A DNA stretch of 64,000 nt from Papio anubis (taxonomy: Eukaryota; Chordata; Mammalia; Primates; Cercopithecidae): the NCBI RefSeq assembly GCF_008728515.1, contig NC_044996.1, forward strand, positions 124,877,610 to 124,941,609. Direction: 5' to 3'. Below, piece after piece: positions 59,159 through 64,000 of this stretch. Both the position numbers and the translations under genes were made by a program. The first letter of the stretch is position 1, and each line of letters starts with the position of its first letter. The notes under the pieces were generated by a model. That model saw only the letters and a program-made list of their open reading frames with translations. It did not search any database and had not been told where the DNA came from.

Positions 59159-61459
59159 AATACTTAGGACTTTAAAAGAGTAAGTCAAAAACCAAATGGC
59201 CGAGAGGAATATAAAGCCACGTATTTCTGCATGGAATTCCCGTCTTTGTCTTGTCTTAAAACTATAAACGTTTACATTAAACCTAAGGAAAGTTTACAGC
59301 CTGGTCTTCCTAATCCTGCCCTTATCCCACAAAGTTAAAAATTAATGGTCATAGATCTCAAAAATTGTTTTTTCTCTATTCCATTATAACCTCAAGACTG
59401 TAAAAAGTTTGCCTTTATTATTCCTAAAAATAATAATAGACAACCTATTCAAAAATATCAGTAGAAGCTTCTTTCTCAGGGTATACTTAATAGCCCTCAA
59501 TATCAATGGAAAGTTTTACCTCAAGGTATGTTAAACAGCCCTATCTTGTGTCAAGAATTTGTCCATAGGGCCTTGGATCCTGTTCGAAAGCATCATCCTT
59601 CTGTTCTTTTATATCATTATATGGATGACATTCTTCTTGCTGCACCTACCAGAGAAAAGCAGCAAGATGCTTTTATATCATTACAAACTCAGCTTTCTTT
59701 CTACTCACTTAATATTTCCACAGAAAAAATTTAACTGGATTTTCCTATTCAATATTTAGGTTATACCCTGGGGGCACAAAATATTCGACCCCAAAAAATT
59801 CAAATTCGACATGATCATTTAAAAACATTAAATGATTTTCAAAAGCTTCTAGGAGACATTAATTGGATGCGTCCTGTTTTAGGAATACCAACATATCAGT
59901 TATAACATCTTTTTTCTATTCTAGAAGGAGACAGTCACTTGGACAACTCACGCCATTTAACTCCTTTGGCTTTACAGGAACTCCAGCTTGTTGAAGAGCA
60001 ACTTCAAAAGGCCCATCCTTTTGTTTATTTCATGCTTTACATTCTCCCACAGGAATGATTCATCAAACTAATCGACCACTAAAATGGATCAAAATATCTA
60101 AACGCTTGGCTATTTATATCGATCGTTTAGCTGAACTGATCATCAAAGGACGGCATCACTGTCAACAACTTTGGGGAGGAGATCCTTCCTTAATTATCTC
60201 TCAATTCACTCATAGTCAGATCACTTATCTTCTTGCAACTTCTGATTCTTGGCAAGTTGCTTGCGCTTCTTTTGTTGGACAATTTTCTACCCAATCTCCT
60301 AAGTCTCCGATCTTTTCATTTTTTAGGCAACATTCGGTGTTGCCTTTCTCACCAATTTCTGTATTTCCTGTTCAAGGTCCTACCTTTTTTACTGATGCTA
60401 GTAGCAATGGTAAGGCTGGATATTGGAGTGTTCATCAATCTCGAGTTACAGTTTATCCTTATCCCTCAGTGCAACAGAGAGAATTGCTTGCTGTTCTGAT
60501 GATCTTACTTGATTTCCCTACTACTGGTTGTAACATTGTTAGTGATTCTCAATACGCCATTTATGTTACTTCTTATATTTCTCAGGCCACTTTACCTCTT
60601 TGTGCTACTTCTTCTCTTCAAAAATTCTTTTCCTTGTTATCTTCTACTTTGAGCCAACGTCGAGCTCCTTTATTCATCACTCATCTTTGTTCTCATTCTC
60701 AACTTCCTGGACCATTAGTTCATGGTAATACTCAGATTGATTCGCTTTTAATAGGCCACCTACATGTTGCAGAACAAAAATATACTCTACATCACACTAA
60801 TAGTTCTGGCCTTCAACGACGGTTTCATTTAACTTATAAACAAGCTCATTCTCTTATTCGAGCTTGTCCTTCCTGTGCTCCTTTGAGCATTCCATCCTTC
60901 CATCCTGGGGTTAATCCACGAGGTGTCCCTTCTTTTGGACGGTTAAAGTATGTTCATCATACCATTGATACCTTTTCTCATTTCTGTTATTACTCATCTC
61001 TTAACTTGTTTCGCCATCATGGGCATTCCTCTTATACTTAAAACTAATAATGCCTCTGCCTATGTCTCTCGTAAATTACAAGTTTTCTTACAGCAATACA
61101 ATATTCAACATATCATCGGTATCCCGGGCAACAGTCAAGGTCAAGCCATCATTGAGTGCGCAAATTTAACTTTAAAAACTCAACTATTAAAACAAAACAA
61201 AAAGGGGGAAATGAGCCCCCCAGAAACCAGATTTTGAAGGTTCTTTTTACTTTTTTTGAATCAAGGGAGACAATTGCAAGATTCCGCTGCCGTAACCCAT
61301 CTTTCCTCACCTCCCTCGGTGATAGTCCCCGCTGACAATTTAAAGGTTTGGTATCCTAATGAAGAAGGTAAGTATATTCAAGGGCAAGTTCTAAAACAGG
61401 GATGGGGCTATGCTCTTGTCCTTACAGGGAGCGGACCTGAGTGGTTTCCTACAAGATGA
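59159..61459 (+). pseudogene. pol: Provirus pol remnant (unit 2)
   Basis: Same stops and integrase defects as unit 1, with Y-M-D-D at 59618-59629. In the 328-codon frame (60055-61041), residue 37 is Gln where unit 1 has Arg (60164 A versus 43485 G). Confidence 0.85.
61189..61213 (+). other. Internal copy of the polypurine tract (unit 2)
   Basis: Identical over 25 bases to 63170-63194. Confidence 0.9.
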
Positions 61460-61493
61460 TTGAAACCCTGTTGAAAAGAAAACTGGATTCAGC

Positions 61494-63147
61494 ATGCATT
61501 TCTTCCTTTGTTGGATGTGCCTCGATGGGGGACTTATTTCTCTTAGTGAGGCTTTGTATGAATATTGGACTTATATTCCCTTTCCGCACTTGTATCAGGG
61601 AGCCGCCTGGGGGGAGGCGGAAATTAAGGTTTTCACCAATGACACTACTTGGATGCCATCCCCCTATATAGACAAAGACAATATAGAACGGGAAATGGGA
61701 ATTATAAACAACACATATCAATTTGGAGTGGAAGGACTTCTAATATGTATGGGAAATAGTTCTCATTGTCTCCGAAAATCGCATGAAGCCTGGGCTGTTC
61801 GTTATAATCATAGTCATGTGGCTGCTAATACTGTTCTTATTGTAACTAGAAGCTTTTAATATAATCATACTATATATAGTAATGAAACTATTCCTAGTTC
61901 TTTACTTTTTTGTCCTATTCTAGAGGTTTCTCCTAATATTGAGGTGCTGGAATGACAACAATGTCGGGGAACTAAACCCCGGATTTTATTAGAATACAAT
62001 GGAATGTAAATAACTGGTTAGAGTGTACACGGTGATTTTCAAATAAAATTTAGTCACATACCTTTGTAATGACCCTGGGTAAATAAAAGTATTGCTGCTA
62101 ACAGTAATGAAACCTTGGTATGGCATGAAGGAGGCCTGAAGTACAGAGTCATCTTTGGAAGTTGTTAGCTGCAGGCGATGCCATTAGCACTTTTGTGGGG
62201 AATATGTCCCTTAATCTTTCTAACCCAACTAACTCCTTTCATATTCAGTTATATCGAAATACCTCCTGATATATTATTGCTTGTGTCCGTAAGCCCTACC
62301 TATTATTAGCAGGGAATTTGACATGGGATAATGATATGGGGATTGTTAATTGTAGAGATATGTGTACATTTTTGTCTTGCCTCAATCATTCCTGTTGGCA
62401 CAACTTTACTGGGGATATTTATATCCTCAGGGCTCGTAAGGAAATTTGGCTACCTGTTAACCTTACGTGACTGTGGGGGGCATCACCTCTTGAAACTTAT
62501 ATTTGGACTTCTCTCCAGTGTACCCGCCATGCCCTTGGACTTATAATTGCCTCAGTGATGAGCCTTGTCGCCATCGTCTCCACTGCGACCGTAGCAGGAC
62601 TCACTCTTTATCAAAGCATACAAAATGCTGAATTTGTGCAGCAATGGCACGAGCAATCTCACCGGTTTTGGCTTCAACAACGAAACATTGATTCTCAACT
62701 TGCTGAAAGATTGGACAACATGGAGCAAGCATTGACATAGCTTGGAGATCAGCTCATTTACTCAATACTGGAATAACATTACAATGTGATTGGAACTCCA
62801 CTCAATTTTGTGTAACGCCTGTGCCTTTTAACATCTCTCAAAATTGGACCGTAATCCGAAAATTATTAGTAGGCCATAAAAATATTAGTTTGGACATCCA
62901 AGAGCTCACTCAGAACATTTCTGAAGCATTTCGACAACAATTACATGTGTTGTCCGGAACCGTAACCCTGCAAGAGCTGGGTCAGCGCCTTGCTGCCTTT
63001 AACCCATGGACCCAAATGAAAACATGGATTTCTACAATCTCTGGAAGTATATTGTTTTGGGCACTCGGATTGGGTCTACTTCTTTTGGTGATCCGATGCT
63101 CCCTCTGTCGCCTCCAAAAACAAAAGAAAACACAGGAACAAATATAG
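61494..63147 (+). pseudogene. env: Provirus env remnant (unit 2)
   Basis: Copy of the env remnant in unit 1 with the same open segments (61494-61859, 62331-62546, 62555-62740, 62821-63147) and the same breaks between them. The membrane anchor lies at about 63031-63090. Confidence 0.8.
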
Positions 63148-63169
63148 GCTACCTTTTTAGGATTGAGGC

Positions 63170-63192
63170 AAAACAAAACAAAAAGGGGGAAA
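63170..63192 (+). other. 3' polypurine tract (unit 2)
   Basis: A/G-rich run directly before the 3' LTR start at 63193. Confidence 0.9.
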
Positions 63193-63509
63193 TGCAGGGG
63201 CCTTTGAAAACAGTATGCTGAGAATAGATAGGGCTCAAGGACAGTATCTCCAATTGAACTTTTAATGAACTCCCGTAGGCGCCAAGAAGGCGGGCAGATA
63301 AAGAAGAGCATAGAAACAAGGAACTGAGTAGAAGGTTACATGTGGGAAAAGAAAGTTTGTTTTGCATTGCATTCTTTCTGCTGACGTGGGGTTTATGGAG
63401 TATAAATAAAGTGAGGCGGAGGCTCTGAGTGCGGCCGCCATGTTCTCTGTGTGTCTTTGTCTTTTGTGTGTTCTTTCATTCTCCACCACCCCCGGCACAG
63501 ACCCCAACA
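63193..63509 (+). mobile_element. Provirus 3' LTR, complete
   Basis: 317 bp from 'tgcaggggcc' to 'gaccccaaca'. It differs from the 5' LTR at 63445 (c versus t) and in 'ggcacagacc' (a versus g). It carries the same TATA/polyadenylation motif. Confidence 0.97.
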
Positions 63510-63515
63510 ATTTCT
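63510..63515 (+). repeat. Provirus target-site duplication, 3' copy
   Basis: 'atttct' directly after the LTR end, equal to 55713-55718. Confidence 0.95.
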
Positions 63516-64000
63516 AAATAAATTTTAACTAAAGTGAGACAATAGATATGTTGTCTTCCTTGAAAGCTGAATTATTACAGCTCTATCACTTCCAGGTCCC
63601 TATCTTGACAGAGTTAGAAATGATGAGTCAAACACAGTCATTATGAGAATGAATTTTTAAGGCAGGTCTTAATGCCTGCCTACTGTAAATATGGTCACCA
63701 AAGGAATGCTGGAACCTGCCATAAATGTGCATTGTTATATTTAAGTATGAAATAGATAAATATTCCTAAATAGAGTCCAGGCATATTATCATTTGTTAGA
63801 CATAATTTTAGAATGTGACTTTACAAAAATATGTAGGGGATCAGATAACTCTTTCAATAGCCTAATTTTAAGGCCTGAAATTTATTCTTCATGTTCCTTT
63901 TCAATGTAGCACTGACATTTAGTCAGTCTAAGGAAAACATAGAGGAAAAAATGTTCCAAGAAATACTTTGTAATTGAGAAAGGCTTTCGTTCAAAAGTCC
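63516..64000. other. Unique 3' flank of the provirus, nothing recognised
   Basis: AT-rich sequence with no recognised repeat or gene. It is the only sequence in the window that follows the provirus on its right side. Confidence 0.6.

Larger units (their letters stand above)
46883..63444 (+). repeat. Large direct duplication, unit 2 (16.56 kb)
   Basis: Second copy of 30204-46765, offset 16,679. I noticed four single-base differences, all transitions and all inside the provirus: 41095 A / 57774 G, 41552 A / 58231 G, 42069 C / 58748 T and 43485 G / 60164 A. Unlike unit 1 it continues past the breakpoint through a complete 3' LTR into unique flank. Confidence 0.98.

Noticed and set aside
30204..63444. 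Two tandem proviruses sharing flanks, as a true segmental duplication
   Set aside because: Possible but less likely than an assembly overlap because of the 100-N gap, the near-total identity and the break at the first LTR difference.
1..64000. CRISPR arrays, operons, tRNA or rRNA genes
   Set aside because: I saw no spaced short repeats, no prokaryotic gene organisation and no intact tRNA or rRNA sequence. The repeat content is that of a primate chromosome.

Overview
The window is non-coding primate nuclear DNA made mostly of transposable elements. It holds old and young Alu elements, one of them AluY-like (which points to a catarrhine: an ape or Old World monkey), primate L1 elements, MIR, L2, MER5-like DNA transposon remnants, MaLR-type LTRs, and a class II (betaretrovirus-like, HERV-K superfamily) provirus. 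I recognise no bacterial features and no host protein-coding gene. The exact species cannot be read from the sequence.

Layout. 1-6914 carries an Alu, a short L1 3' end, an old dispersed repeat interrupted by an MLT1-like LTR that is itself interrupted by an Alu, and the 3' part of an old L1M. 6915-14045 is a full-length but dead primate L1, inserted into that L1M and carrying an AluY with perfect target-site duplications. 14055-30200 is a mosaic of degenerate L1, MLT1-like LTRs, Alus, a solo class II LTR, a split L2, an L1 with a 5' inversion, MIR and MER5-like pieces, separated by DNA in which I see nothing. 30204-46765 and 46883-63444 are two nearly identical direct copies of about 16.56 kb (offset 16,679), separated by exactly 100 N. 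Each copy contains about 9 kb of ordinary flank followed by the provirus. 63516-64000 is unique flank.

The provirus is complete only in the second copy (55719-63509): two 317-bp LTRs, a 6-bp target-site duplication, a primer-binding site that fits tRNA-Ser(UGA) rather than tRNA-Lys, a leader splice donor, gag, a protease reading frame with a dUTPase-like part, pol, env and a polypurine tract. Every gene is broken by stops, frameshifts or lost catalytic residues, and gag contains about 500 bp of antisense L1. Even so, the two LTRs differ at only two positions. That suggests a recent insertion of an already defective genome mobilised in trans, or LTR gene conversion.

The most important caution is the duplication. 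The first copy ends inside the 3' LTR exactly one base before the first 5'/3' LTR difference, next to a 100-N gap, and the copies differ at only four sites that I noticed. This looks like an unmerged assembly overlap, so the real locus probably has one provirus, not two.
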